64,000 bases of DNA, from the NCBI GenBank assembly GCA_036924285.1, contig JAYKYS010000015.1, forward strand, positions 7,254,001 through 7,318,000. The letters are read 5' to 3'. The stretch comes from Asterella californica. Lineage: Eukaryota; Streptophyta; Marchantiopsida; Marchantiales; Aytoniaceae. The notes beneath the pieces were generated by a model. The model ran no database searches. It worked only from the letters and a program-made list of their open reading frames with translations, and was not told the origin of the DNA. The translations under genes were made by a program, and so were the position numbers. Positions 36,608-47,506 of the stretch are shown here, one piece after another (the first letter of the stretch is position 1; each line of letters opens with the position of its first letter).

Positions 36608-38040
36608 CCTCCTCTTAATGTCAGTGATACTGAATATACACCAAGTTCAAGTCCTAATTTTTTAAACCTGTCTGACGACAAACGCTTGGTGAATATATCA
36701 GCAGTTTGATCATCAGTTGTTACCCATTGAGTAACAACCTCTCCTGAAATTATTTTTCCCCATGAAGTGGACTTGCACTTCAATGTGCTTTGTTCTAGCA
36801 TGGTGCACTGGATTTTTCGTCAATGTTTTGCACTCATGCTATCAGTCCATATTATTGTTGAAGTGTCTTGGTTCACACCTACATCCTCCAACATCCATTT
36901 TAGCCAAATGATCTCTCGTGTTGCATTACACAGGTCACGATATTTTGCTTCAGAGGAGGATAAAGCAATAGTTGGCTACTTTTTACACTTTCAAGTGATG
37001 GCACCTCTTCCAAGCATAAATGCAAATCCGGACATTGATTTACTGGATCTGAAGAATCGCCTGCCCAATCAGCATCTGTAAATCCGACAAGTCCAAGTGA
37101 CTTATCTGAGCTATATCTGAGCTCATAACTGATAGTTCTCCTGAGGTAGTGCAAAACTTTCTTTGCTGCCCTCATATGCATTATTGTAGGAGACTCCATA
37201 TTTTGATTGAGTTTGCTGACCGCATACGAGATACCTGGTCTAGTAGTGACAACCAAGTAAATTAACTTCTCAATCAGTTTCTTGAATTCTGTTGCATCTG
37301 CACGCTCGTTATCAACAGAAGAACGTTGTCACTCCTTAGAGATAACCATAGGATTAGGCGTAGGCTTGCACTTTTTCATCTGAAAATCTCGAAGTATACT
37401 TTCTGTGTATCTTGCTTGAGTGAGATACAGCATGTCGTTGTCTGAACTCCGAGGCAAAAGTTGAGAAGTCCTAGATCCTTCATATCAAACTCTTACAGTA
37501 AAGCTTGTTGAATCTTCTGTACACCTCCTTGATTACTTCCGGATATTATCAGATCATCCGCATACAGTAATAATAACATAATACCTTGAGAAGTAATCAA
37601 AACATAGAACTTTGGATCACCTCTAGTAGATGAGACACATTGCTTCTTCAAGAAGATGTAGATTCTTGTGTACCAAGCTCTTAGAACTTGTTTGAGGTCA
37701 TACAATGCTTTATGTAGCTTGAACACTAATTGTTCACTTCCTCTACGAACAAATCCTGGTGGTTGTTGCAAGTAGATATCTTCTTGAAGAATCTCATTAA
37801 GAAATGCATACTTGATATCTATTTGTAGACAGTTTCAACCATACAGTTTTGCAAGGACACAAAGAACTCGAATGGAGTTAAGTTTTATCACAGGTGTAAA
37901 AGTCCTCTCCTGCAGTCTGCAAGCCTTTTGCAACAAGACGAGCCTTGTATCTCTCAATAGATCTATACACATGTCTCTTGATCTTATAAACTCACTTACA
38001 ACCAAGTGCTTTCTTGTTATATGAAAGAGGTACTAGGCTC
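36589..38040 (-). pseudogene. copia D reverse transcriptase and RNase H
   Basis: RT pieces: MQQPPGFVRRGSEQLVFKLH and KALYDLKQVLRAWY, then the active site MLLLLYADDLIISGS (Tyr-Ala-Asp-Asp) at 37,493-37,771. RNase H pieces: PGISYAVSKLNQNME, LGLVGFTDADWAGDSSD (36,900-37,256) and TTDDQTADIFTKRLSSDRF (36,589-36,801). The pieces fall in different frames. Confidence 0.85.
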
Positions 38041-38905
38041 CATGTTTCATTTTTGAGTAATGCATCATATTCTTCCTCCATTGCACATTTCCATTGATCT
38101 TTACTGAAAGCCTCCTCGAATGAAATAGTTTCTCCATCACCTTGAGCTTCAGCCATGAGAATACAATCCTCTAACCTTGTAAGAACCTTCTTTATTCTGA
38201 TGGGTCTCTTTGGTTGAGCAGCAAAATTCGAATCTGGAGTAGTTTGGTGTATCAGAGGCGAATCTGTTGTAGTTGGACCTGAATCAATAACTTCAACTTG
38301 TGTATGTGGTGGTTCTTGCTGAGCTTCTTCTCCATGATTCTATGAAGTAGGTGTTTGGAGTGAGAGAGGTGGCAGATAAAAAAGATGATGATGTGAATTT
38401 CAAAATGGAGTGACATCTAAAAATACAACGCTCGATTGATAATGATATTTCTTGCAGCACTCAAGAGCCTATATCCTTTTTCTCTTGCTGGATATCCTAT
38501 GAATGTACAGATCTGAGATCTATTTTAGACTTTTGGAGCAATTCTTGAGGAGTTCTAGCATATGTTTTACAGTCAAAAATTTGTAGGTTAGAGAGGCATG
38601 GTTTCTTCCCTGTGAAAGCTTCGAATGGAGTTTTGTTGTAAACAGCGTTTGTTGGACTTCTATTCAGAAGGTAAACTATAGTATTCATAGCTTCAGCCCA
38701 AAGATCTTTTGGAAGATCTTGCGAAATGCTTGCAGCCTTTTGTATTCAATTTTCTACGAAGCATTTCTCTCCCTCTCGCGAGTTGCTCCTTCGTGCTTTT
38801 TGATGAATATATCTCAAGCTTCTTTTGAGGTTTTAGTCTCCAAGATATCTAGGACTTCAGAGTCTTTGATAATCATATTGATGATGATAAGTGCTTATTG
38901 ATCTC
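38041..38905 (-). pseudogene. copia D gag head fused to integrase tail
   Basis: At the right, a gag segment reads IIKDSEVLDILETKTSKEA, stop, DIFIKKHEGA; the TGA at 38,814-38,816 replaces the conserved Trp of KEAWD. Within about 60 bp the sequence switches to integrase C-terminal residues (DLPKDLWAEAMNTIVYLLNR, then SPTNAVYNKTPFEAFTGKKP, 38,497-38,760). The junction, about 38,750-38,800, marks a deletion of roughly the gag tail, protease and integrase core. The linker to RT occupies 38,041-38,490. Confidence 0.75.
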
Positions 38906-39443
38906 GTTTATTTCAAAATTTGACAGTTGTTGGTGATCCAAGAAGTCTCTTTTCATCACCTAGCACATGTCTCACAAGTCGTAATTCTGAAAAATGACCT
39001 GAACTTTGAAACACCATACTGGATAGGTTCTGTTGTCCAACTTATGATGATCATGAAGTAAGTTATCACTAACGTTAGCCATGGACAGAATATAAAATAG
39101 CTGAGAAAAATCTGAAACTTCCCAAAGTGACTGTGGAGGTGGCAATAGTGTCTATATTCAATTATGGCAAAAATCTCAAAAACGTCAAATTCGATCGTTA
39201 AAGTCTTCAAAAACATAGTCAAAGTTACATTGATCAAGATTTAATCAAAGTCTAATTTCTTTATACGAGCTTAGTTTGGGTCGAAAGTTGAACAGTTGGA
39301 AAGCTCCTTCTGAAATCCATACATAAAGACAAAGCCTGTTAAAGATTAAAAGAACTCTCAGAATTCCCAAATTAGAACTTCTTCATCTCCAAAAATGCAG
39401 TCAAAGATGCCATTGATCAGAAAATTTCTCCCTTTTTCTCTCT

Positions 39444-39557
39444 TTTTTGTTTAAGATGGTGTGTTCATTCTGTCTTTTTTACTCTCAGGTTTCTCAATCT
39501 TTTTTGTTTAAGATGGTGTGTTCATTCTGTCTTTTTTACTCTCAGGTTTTTCAATCT
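39444..39557. repeat. 57-bp tandem duplication in the leader of copia element D
   Basis: Units 39,444-39,500 and 39,501-39,557 are identical by eye except for one base (GGTTTCTC versus GGTTTTTC). Each contains TTTAAGATGGTGTGTTCATT. The near identity implies a recent duplication, later than most decay of the element. Confidence 0.9.
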
Positions 39558-39577
39558 CTTTACTAATGTTCTAACCT

Positions 39578-39591
39578 GAGCTCTGATACCA
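39578..39591 (-). other. primer binding site of copia element D
   Basis: Minus-strand TGGTATCAGAGCTC directly after the 5' LTR; complementary to the initiator Met tRNA. Confidence 0.88.
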
Positions 39592-39835
39592 TGTTAGAGA
39601 AACAAATGTAATGAATACTCTCTCCTGTAAAAGAGATATCAATAAAAGGATCAGTCTATTCATCATCTCTCAAGAGGAGGTTGTTATATACTCTAACCTA
39701 TGGACAAGAGATCAATCACTATTCAGTTATGGACAAGAGTTCAGTCACTAGTCATAGAGAGATGTGACTGAAGTTAATATACTAGAGGTGACTGTAAGGG
39801 TGACTGAATTCTGAAACTAGACATTATTTTTAACA
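39592..39835 (-). repeat. 5' LTR of copia element D
   Basis: 244 bp, TGTTAGAGAAAC..TTTTTAACA. It holds two copies of the internal unit (GGACAAGAGATCAATCACT and GGACAAGAGTTCAGTCACT), against one in the 3' LTR and three in the solo LTR at 33.4 kb. Confidence 0.9.
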
Positions 39836-41902
39836 CAAACAACGGCAGGATTCAATTTGATACAGTACCTGAAACCAGAAGGTGAGAGACAGAATTTAAG
39901 GTCGGTTCGATCGATGCTTAGCTACGCCGAGCTTAGGCTGGCTGAAGCGGAGGCGAGGTGTAGCTCCCTTCAACGAGGTACTTTTGGGGATGTTTTACTC
40001 AGCCGTTCTTTCCTTAGTACAACATGCCGGACTCCGCGCCATTCCTGTGACGGACCTCGTGATGGCAAGCAGCTCCCAGCTCGCGAAAATTTGTCAAATC
40101 CAGCTTGCTGATCCATTGAAACAGATGTTCTCGGTAAGCTTGATTTGTGTCATAATCGACTTCATCATAATCGCCAGAGGATCGTCAAATCGTTAACAAA
40201 ATCGCCTCATGTTCAACCAGAAGAACATAGTTAGGTTCGTGTTTACCGGAGAAGCAAGAATCTTCGGAACTCTTAGGGCCCAGGCGCACCAGGCGCCTTG
40301 GGGGTTCCAGCTTATGGGAGAGGGTAGGTTCGGTATAATGCGTGCATGCACCAAAAAGCTGGGAGCGAATATTCGACCATATTGATCTAGTTTTGAGGGA
40401 GTTCGCGAGGGCATCCTCCTATGGCTTCTTGTATGCCACACCGCAGTAAATAATGCCACGTGTTATAGCAGTGTCTACATGGATAGGATATTTTTCGCAC
40501 GACTCCATTTCAGACTCTGTCTACACTTGAACATGGCAATGGGAATACAGTGTTCGCCTGATGAGCGATTTGAAATTTCTCTTCACCTTGGGCATTCGTA
40601 TTGATCCGTCAAGAACAATGAACGATAGACTATTGACCGACAAGTAGAAGTGTGGATAGAGAGTTTCGTTTATAGACTTTTTTGTGTACGCAGTGAGTAA
40701 TCTTTGTCGAGAACTGGGAGATTGCACGATCGCGCATCCACAGTGAGTGATAGATTTGCATTGCATGCGAAGGTTACCTTTTGGTAGCAACGACTGTTGA
40801 GTTGAGGATGACACGTTGTTGTTGAATTTTGAACTTGTGCATACATTTCTTGTCGATTCTAGGTCGCAGTCTGCACACAGCTCTTGTGGATTCTAGTTCG
40901 CAGTCTGCACACGGTTCTTGTCGATTCTAGATCTACGAGTGGCAGTCAAAGGGTTGCAACAGTGAAGAGTATAGCTTTCCTTTTGAGAGGAACGATTACA
41001 CGCATCGGGAATCTGAGCAAGGGGTGGCTTGTAGGTATAGCGAGTTTTCACACGGAAGACATTTTTCCACGAGGTCGTGAGACAAGCGTTCCAAGCTGCA
41101 TTCATCTGATTCGGAAGTTGAGCTTCACATATTAAGGTTCCCAATCCTCTACTCTCTTTCTTCTCAAGTAGGCACACTGTTAGATCCAGGCTCTTGAGTA
41201 TATTTTCTATTGTTAACGATGCTAGTTCGCGGATCATGAATCGTTATCACACACTCTTCTTTATGTGCGCAGGTTCGACTCAAGATGGTAACTAGTATTG
41301 ACGGTGAAGAGTCGGCATTGTGACATGTAATGTATACCTTGTATATTTCGATGTGAAGAAATGGTACATCACCTTGTAGTTTATGGTGCGGCTCATATGG
41401 TTCATGCTCGAGTGTTGGTTGATGGCTTATGGATTTCTCTTTGTCTGTTGTTCTTAGACGTAAGTTTGGTTGTATAGAAATTCGAAATCTGTCACAATAG
41501 AATGACAATTTATGGCTGTTGATCTGTGTCCCTCGGCTACGGTGCGTTAGGGAGTTATGTTCTATCATTTTTGAACTTGTATGATGGCTAGAGTGTTAGC
41601 TTGTGGCTTATGTGCTTCTGTGTTGATGTTGATTCAGACTAAATGCTTGATGCTAGAGTTTACATTGACGCAGGAAGTTAGCTGCATTGTCATGTTGTTT
41701 CATACTATTCATTTCGCATTCTAGATAAGATACTTTTCTCATTAAGGTAGGGAGGTTGCTTCTGTAGCTATCTTTTTGTAGGTTCCAAATGTTATGTGTT
41801 TAGCGTCAGACTCTTGTTTTGTCACTATGTCATTTCTGCGTTCAGTACTCTTGGAGTTTCTTAATTATAGGCTAGACATATTCTTTGCGGTCTGAAACTT
41901 AC
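39836..41902. other. intergenic region with a short tandem repeat
   Basis: At about 40,849-40,930 a unit of about 35 bp (CTTGT(C/G)GATTCTAG, then TCGCAGTCTGCACAC) is repeated about 2.5 times. Otherwise only short ORFs without motifs. Confidence 0.45.
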
Positions 41903-42795
41903 ATGGAGACCTCGCGTTGCCTTTTGTCATGTGGGACTGAACTTGAGGTCGGAACGTTCGTGCAGTTTGTTCACATGGATTTAAACTTCTCTAAAATGCC
42001 TTTTCTAGACGATTCACAAGTTCCAGACTTCAGTCAGTTCAGTTTGCGAAATGGGTTCATGTTGAGTCCAACAGACCAGGGGTTTGTGGCAATAGCGTCA
42101 TCTCCTCTGCCACCTGAAGGTATATTACGCCCTGATTCTACTACCCCGAGGGAAGTGAGAGAGTCCAACTTGGGAAAATTGTCACGTAAAAATGCCGATC
42201 GACCTTAAGAGAGAGGAGTGGAAAGAGATTGAGATCTCTTCCGGTCGTGAGCAAATGAAACCGGATAGCTGAGAAGTTATGTGCCAAGGGGTTTCTTTAT
42301 GATGGAAAGCACTTCAAGAATAAATGGGACAGCATTATCCAATCTTACAAGAAAATCCGTGAACATCAATCCACCGCAAGCAACAAACCATTTTGGACCC
42401 AAACGTAAGGCTAAGGGTCCTCTGCTATAGTTTGACATGGAGTGCTTCACTGTTCTAGAGTCCGTCTATGACTCCCGTTCGAGCATGACTCCTCCTTCTA
42501 TAGCATATTCTTCTCTCATGACGATGATGACTCTGAGCAAACAGACCCACAGGAGAAACAAATGTATGGGAAGTGGAAACGAACTAGTCCACAGAGCACG
42601 AAGATGATCATTAATGCTATGGATGGGTCTATTTGCGAGTTTGGTAACTGTATTAAGGAAACTGAGGTTAGCCGGCAGTTTTTCAGCCTGCAGATAAAGG
42701 ATAGAAGAGCTTTAACGATGAAGGAGAATTATGCTAACATTTTCTTTGTACTTGGCTTCTTAGCCAATGCTCTCTCTGACATTGCCCAAATGTGA
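41903..42795 (+). pseudogene. trihelix/Myb-SANT-like protein (Harbinger ORF1 type), broken
   Basis: An ATG at 41,903 opens about 100 residues with no domain I recognise (to 42,208). A different frame then gives KREEWKEIEISSGREQMKP and, after another shift, IAEKLCAKGFLYDGKHFKNK followed by WDSIIQSYKKIREHQS and PFW, which is the third-helix pattern (DGK-x2-KNKWD..YKKI) of plant trihelix/Myb_DNA-bind_4 domains. An acidic stretch (HDDDDSEQTDPQEK) and a C-terminal helix region (42,562-42,795; KDRRALTMKENYANIFFVLG) follow. This protein normally helps the transposase bind DNA and enter the nucleus. An intron could explain one of the frame changes (GT at 42,185), but not all. Confidence 0.6.
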
Positions 42796-42867
42796 CTCCA
42801 ACTTGAATGTTAACCGGTTTTCAATTTTGCAATATTGCCCATCAAGGTATACATGTGTATATGAATC

Positions 42868-43720
42868 TTGTTTTTCGTTTGGTTGTCTTTTACATATGAT
42901 CTTGATGGGGATTACTTGCTTCTGTTGCTTACTTCTACAGTTGCCTTGATTGTGGCCTTGCTACAAGAGTTAAACTTCTTCCTTTCGCCTCTTGATTCTG
43001 AGCTGGAGCAGCCTATAACTCCCGAGCTTCTAGCTTTTCCCGGGACACTTGCCACAATGGAGATTGCGTGCTTGCACGCAACGAATAGAAACACTGATGG
43101 ATCTCGTTGGTGGGTTAAACGTTAACAACATATCACAACTTTATTTGTTGAGCTTTATGGGTCACCCAAATGGATTAGAATATGAGAAATGACCAAGCAA
43201 ACATCCATGTGGTTGTTGTCTCAACTTGGGCCTTCTCTTCAAAGATAGAACACCAATGAGTACAGATTACTATAATCACAAAGGGTTTCATAGCATCCTT
43301 TTGCAGGTGATACATGAATCTGATGGTATCTTTCTTTGTAGGCCCTCCGAAATCTGTGAATGAGAAATGGTTGTTTAGGATATCTTCATTCCATCGTTGG
43401 ATCCTCAGTCGTGACGTCGTTCCAGCCATGTGATCACAGTGAGCAGAGGATATCATCTCTTGCCTTACTTGCTAGTTGATTCTGGTTATCAGCTACAACA
43501 TATATGCAGATTCTTCACTGTGGATGGTCAATCTTATCCCCTGCACAAGCCATCTTTAGCGAGCATCTGTTAGAGACTGAATGATTATAGAGCAAACTTT
43601 CAGACTGTTGAAATCTCGTTTTTGCATTTTAGATAGGGGGATATCATCTGGTGTAGATTGGGCTCCTTAAAGAGTGCATGGTTGCGTTTAGGGTGTTGCG
43701 TTGTATACACTGTGTTGGTT
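42868..43720 (+). pseudogene. PIF/Harbinger transposase (DDE_Tnp_4), broken
   Basis: The N-terminal part ends RNTDGSRWWVKR (42,868-43,125), like the RRWWVRP box before plant Harbinger transposases. In another frame at 43,250 comes STDYYNHKGFHSILLQ, then PYLLVDSGYQL (43,463; the conserved Asp of LLGDSGY), and in a third frame at 43,581 MIIEQTFRLLKSRFCILDRG with SGVDWAP (the Glu of VVERxFGxLK). The order and spacing match the catalytic domain. At least two frameshifts and several stops are present. The first catalytic Asp could not be located. Confidence 0.75.
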
Positions 43721-44353
43721 CGTAGATCAGAGTCATTCGATCTTGTTTTGATCACAGTGCAGAGGATTCTCATGTAACCAGAGAGGCAGTATCAATAGTT
43801 TGTGAACAACTTACAAAGTACTTGTGCTTCTCTGCTTGATATGTAGTCTATACTATTTTTGGTCCAACCAGTGATGAAAACATGATGGATGCAGGTCTAA
43901 GGACAATGAGTTCAATTGTGATGTCTAGGTCTGGTTGTTATTGCTCACTGTATGCATATCATCTCTTTGTCGTTTGTGTCTCATTTCCGGAAGGGTGAGG
44001 ATTTGCTATTTGTTGCGAGATCTGACTAGTTTTGCGCTTGCGAAAGCGATGTATATTCACTCTGAGCTTTGTTCACTTCATGTATTTCAGTGTCATTATT
44101 TTTATATGTGTTTTATTTTACATTCTACACCAATCAGGTGCAGTTTTGAATGGCTCTATTGAAACTTAAATATTGAACATACCCCTCTAAACCGTTCTGA
44201 AAATGAGCTAATGATTACCAGAAGTAATTATTTCTCTGCTTCTCGTTTTGAATTATTGTAAGAGATAATTATTTCTCCTAAGCTAGAGAGTTTTCGTATT
44301 AATTCCTCTAAGCTAGAGGGTTACTTTAACTTCTTATCATATAGAGCAATGCA
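43721..44353. other. no gene seen
   Basis: Mixed to AT-rich DNA downstream of the Harbinger remnant; two short blocks with AATTATTTCTC occur at about 44,226 and 44,266. Confidence 0.4.
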
Positions 44354-44407
44354 GGATTCGAACCGAAACCAAACGGTCTCCAAACTGAAGTTCTTGTCAC
44401 TGCGACA
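44354..44407 (-). repeat. possible tRNA-derived SINE head (Pol III promoter boxes)
   Basis: On the minus strand GGTTCGAATCC (44,354-44,364) is a perfect Pol III B box and GTCGCAGTGACAAG (44,393-44,406) resembles the A box of tRNA-derived SINEs such as Au (GGTGCAGTGGCAAG-like). The T stem does not pair well, so this is not an intact tRNA gene. The minus-strand downstream sequence (below 44,350) is AT-rich and I could not define the SINE tail. Confidence 0.45.
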
Positions 44408-44916
44408 ATACGTTTATAGTACATGATGTCTTCTTCTTGAGAAAAAGAAGTATTCTATTATAGATTCATACTACCAAGATTAAAATAATAAAAGATTCTT
44501 ATACTCATAGTTCTCAAGGACCTTCTTACTATCTCATGCGGAGATTCAGGATATTTTTCCTCCATATAATTTTATATTAACATTAAACCCCTATCATAGC
44601 CAATTACTGTCCAAGATTTTGTTTCCTTTTTTTATGTTTGTCTTCTTCCTTCTGTTTGTGCAAAGTACACTTGGGATGTATATTATGTACTCCCATAGCT
44701 TCGGGGTTCTTTCTCAGTAGAGAGTGATGCAATATTCTTCTTGCTTCATATCCAGCATTTTGTCTAGAGAGAGTGTCAAAGAGCAATAGCAGTGAGGAGG
44801 GGCTGTCATTTCTGGCTATTTTGATAGAGCTTGACGATGACTTCGCATCCACCATTCAACACTTTGAGGTCTAATGACGATCCGAAAACAGTGGATGCAT
44901 AGTGGGTATATGACAA

Positions 44917-45252
44917 ATGATTACTGTACTACCGAAGTTGGTTTCTCTGATGGCTAAAGTGTGGGGTATGGACATGACTGCGTCAAGCCGGGATGATTTA
45001 TTATCAGATATTCGTTACATACAATCCTTACTCACGATTATTTTAGATGTTCTGGAAGAAGTGACTGAGCTCCAGCCCTTCTGCGGTCTAGAAGATTTGT
45101 TTGATCCGTCTGGAGTGAAGCCTGATGACTCTTATGAAATACACAATGGCGATGAATCACCTTCGACTTCTATTGAAGATTGTCAGTGTAGTGTTCATCA
45201 GTCGCCGCACGACTGCGCCTGTTATAAGAGGGTGATCTCCCTTTCAAGTTGA
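44917..45252 (+). CDS. hypothetical small protein, not recognised
   Basis: An ATG-started ORF of 111 residues. The N-terminal two thirds look amphipathic and helical (SSRDDLLSDIRYIQSLLTII, then LDVLEEVTELQ); the C-terminal part is acidic and ends Cys/His-rich (CQCSVHQSPHDCACYK). No family recognised, no intron evidence and no clear promoter. It may be an exon of a larger gene, part of a transposon or chance. Confidence 0.25.
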   Translation: MITVLPKLVSLMAKVWGMDMTASSRDDLLSDIRYIQSLLTIILDVLEEVTELQPFCGLEDLFDPSGVKPDDSYEIHNGDESPSTSIEDCQCSVHQSPHDCACYKRVISLSS

Positions 45253-45415
45253 CGATGTGTATGTACTTGGGACATTTAATAATCACAGAGTTCTTCAGAT
45301 ATACCATGATGTTTTGCAAATATAGTTCTCTCTTCATCTTGGCCATACAAACATGCACAACCTTGTGTTTATTTTCTTGTCCGTTCAAGTATGAAATAAA
45401 TTAAAGTTCAGCCTA

Positions 45416-45715
45416 GGGCTGGCCCCATCTGCACGTTCACAAAATACTACAGTTGTTTCCAGAGTTCATGTCTCCTAATGCTCAAGTACAGACTCTACTC
45501 GATCGCTAAGAACTCTCCCAAACCTGGCCCCATCAGCAAATTCACAAAGTACTGCACTTGGCTCAAATTCATGTCTCATAATGCTTGAGAACTGTGAACT
45601 CTCCACAGGGCTACCCCCTTCGTGTTTGCTAATGCTCGGGTTCGGACTCCACTTCTTTGTTGAGAGCTCTCCCAAGGCTGACCCCTCCGCAAGTTCACGA
45701 AATACTACACTCACG
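45416..45715. repeat. degenerate tandem repeat
   Basis: A motif of the form GGCTG(G)CCCC..GCA..TTCACRAARTACTAC recurs at about 45,416, 45,524 and 45,675, with a weaker copy at 45,610. On the minus strand it gives a short protein repeat (FRELAEGSALGEL, LCEFADGARFGRVL, FCERADGAS). Confidence 0.6.
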
Positions 45716-45719
45716 AAAA

Positions 45720-47076
45720 ATTCAACTTCCCAAGTGCTCTAGTTCGCTTGTCCACTTGGTCGTCCCTCGAACGTCCAATCATCCTTTTGTATATGCCAAG
45801 TAAGCTCCAAAACCCCCGAAATGGAAGAATAATCTCAAAATATATATGGTGGTGCGCAAGGGGTAGTTGTACCCAAGCTTCTCGCGTAGACAAGCTGGGC
45901 TTCTTGCAGGTGGGTCCCCTTGCCATGGGTTGACAGGATTCTGACAAGCTTTTCAGCCCAAAATGCTTGGTGCGCCTGGGCTTGTAAGAATATATATATC
46001 ATTCTCGTTCGAACTTCTTGACACTTGTGCATGGAACTTTTGAAGGTTGTTTATATATTCAGGCATGCATTATTATCATCTCTTCAGTTTTTAGATGAAG
46101 GAGGTATATATGATATTTTGTTTTTATAAAAATATTATATAAGAAATTAATGTATAAAAAGATATCGAATTTGTACCTTCTGAAGAGTCAATACGTTATT
46201 CTTTTATTGATTACGTTTGGATTTCTGCATAGCTCTCTTTGGTTAACATTTAACATTAATTGAAAGTTTTAACTTTTAACTTTAGGTAATTCTAGACTTT
46301 ATATATTGTATTTATATTATTAATGATAACATAAATTAAAAATAATATCAAATCCTTTTAAATCCTCGCTCTTGATACTAAACCTTAAACTCTAACTTTC
46401 ACTACTTTACAGTCACGGTAATGAAATGTGTTTCCTGGATTACTTATCGTCTGTTCATATTGTTTTCGTTCAATTTCTAAATCTTATCTGGAAGGTAACG
46501 TTAGAAAGCAATTGAGAAGCACTACCGGGTTTTTTTTGAAGAGTTTAATTTTACTCTAAAATTATCAAAACCAATAATCTACAATTTGAATTTTTCTGTC
46601 TTTTGAAAAATAATTAAATTTTGTTTTTATAATAATTTTATACTTTTTGTTTGAAGAAATTCAAACGAAAAGTATAAAAAGATATTCCCATTAAGGACCT
46701 TTTTATACCAGGAGGGGGTTTAATTGCTTTCGATGTACGAGCAAGTTGCGGAACCTAGTCCCAGCGTGATCAAAGCCAATGCCCATCTGGAATTCGTTGG
46801 ATATGCTCGCTGCTCGTCTCTTTCCCTCCGGGAGAAAGCTTAATGCCACATCAGCATAGATCTATTATACCCGCGAGAAACTGGAATGCAAAAACTCCAT
46901 TGCGCAAACGCTCGTGTACCAGTTACGTGGTTGGTGTCTCACGTTCTGTAGTACGGCGTGGAAGGTTATACTTGAACTCTCATCACTACCCAGTCAAACT
47001 GCGTACTGTGAAACAAATTCTCTGAAACAATCGCGCATTCTGTGGAAGGCGTGATAATCCCGAAATGTCGTCCTAG
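45720..47076. other. AT-rich intergenic region, no gene seen
   Basis: From about 46,050 to 46,720 the DNA is very AT-rich without ORFs. The last 350 bp are the upstream region of UTP6. Confidence 0.45.
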
Positions 47077-47089
47077 AACCCTAAACCCC
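47077..47089 (+). promoter_or_regulatory. telo-box-like motif upstream of UTP6
   Basis: AACCCTAAACCCC, 418 bp upstream of the ATG. The plant telo box (AAACCCTAA) is known to be enriched near the starts of ribosome-biogenesis genes, and UTP6 is one, so a role in co-regulation is plausible but not shown. Confidence 0.45.
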
Positions 47090-47506
47090 TCTTGTCACCG
47101 TGTCGTAGGACAGCACCGGAAGCAGGGTTTTGCTCCACTCAACTGACCTCAGCTCGGCCCTGGCACCTTCTCGTAGGGATTACGAGGAGGAGAGCATGAG
47201 TCTTGTGACTTGACTCCATTAGTAATACTCCAGCGTCGGAGGGTTGTAAACTGCACGTTAAAAGTCAAGCACTCAGTTAGGAGGACGAATGCTGCTGAAT
47301 AGTTTAGACAGAACGTGGATGGTCGAAGTTCAGTCGATTTTCAGGGACTTCAATTCATCTACGGATCGGAGAGGTTAAGGTGCTGGAGTAGGGATATGAT
47401 ACTCAGGGCTGTGAAGCGGATTTTTGAAGTTTGAGTCGGAAGGTTTCGGAGGGAACCTGCCAGGGGTGTCAAACTGAACGTGAATAGAGTGGTGAATTAG
47501 GGCGCC

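Larger units (their letters stand above)
36394..39835 (-). mobile_element. copia element D, internally deleted
   Basis: The 3,442-bp element has LTRs at 36,394-36,607 (3') and 39,592-39,835 (5'). Flanks GAAAC and CAAAC are a one-mismatch target duplication. A purine tract (minus ATTAAGAGGAGG) abuts the 3' LTR and a Met-tRNA primer site abuts the 5' LTR. The minus strand encodes the N-terminal part of gag, then joins directly to the C-terminal half of integrase, then RT and RNase H. The gag C-terminus, protease and integrase finger and most of the core are missing. All coding parts carry frameshifts and stops. Confidence 0.9.
41903..43720 (+). mobile_element. PIF/Harbinger DNA transposon remnant
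   Basis: Two neighbouring plus-strand decayed genes fit the two-gene layout of PIF/Harbinger elements: a trihelix/Myb-like DNA-binding ORF (41,903-42,795) and a DDE_Tnp_4-type transposase (42,868-43,720). Terminal inverted repeats and the 3-bp target duplication usual for this superfamily were not found by eye, so the true limits are unknown. Frameshifts in both genes make the element inactive. Confidence 0.65.

Noticed and set aside
44354..44407. Intact tRNA gene on the minus strand
   Set aside because: The B box is perfect but the T-arm stem has mostly mismatches and no acceptor or anticodon stem can be drawn.
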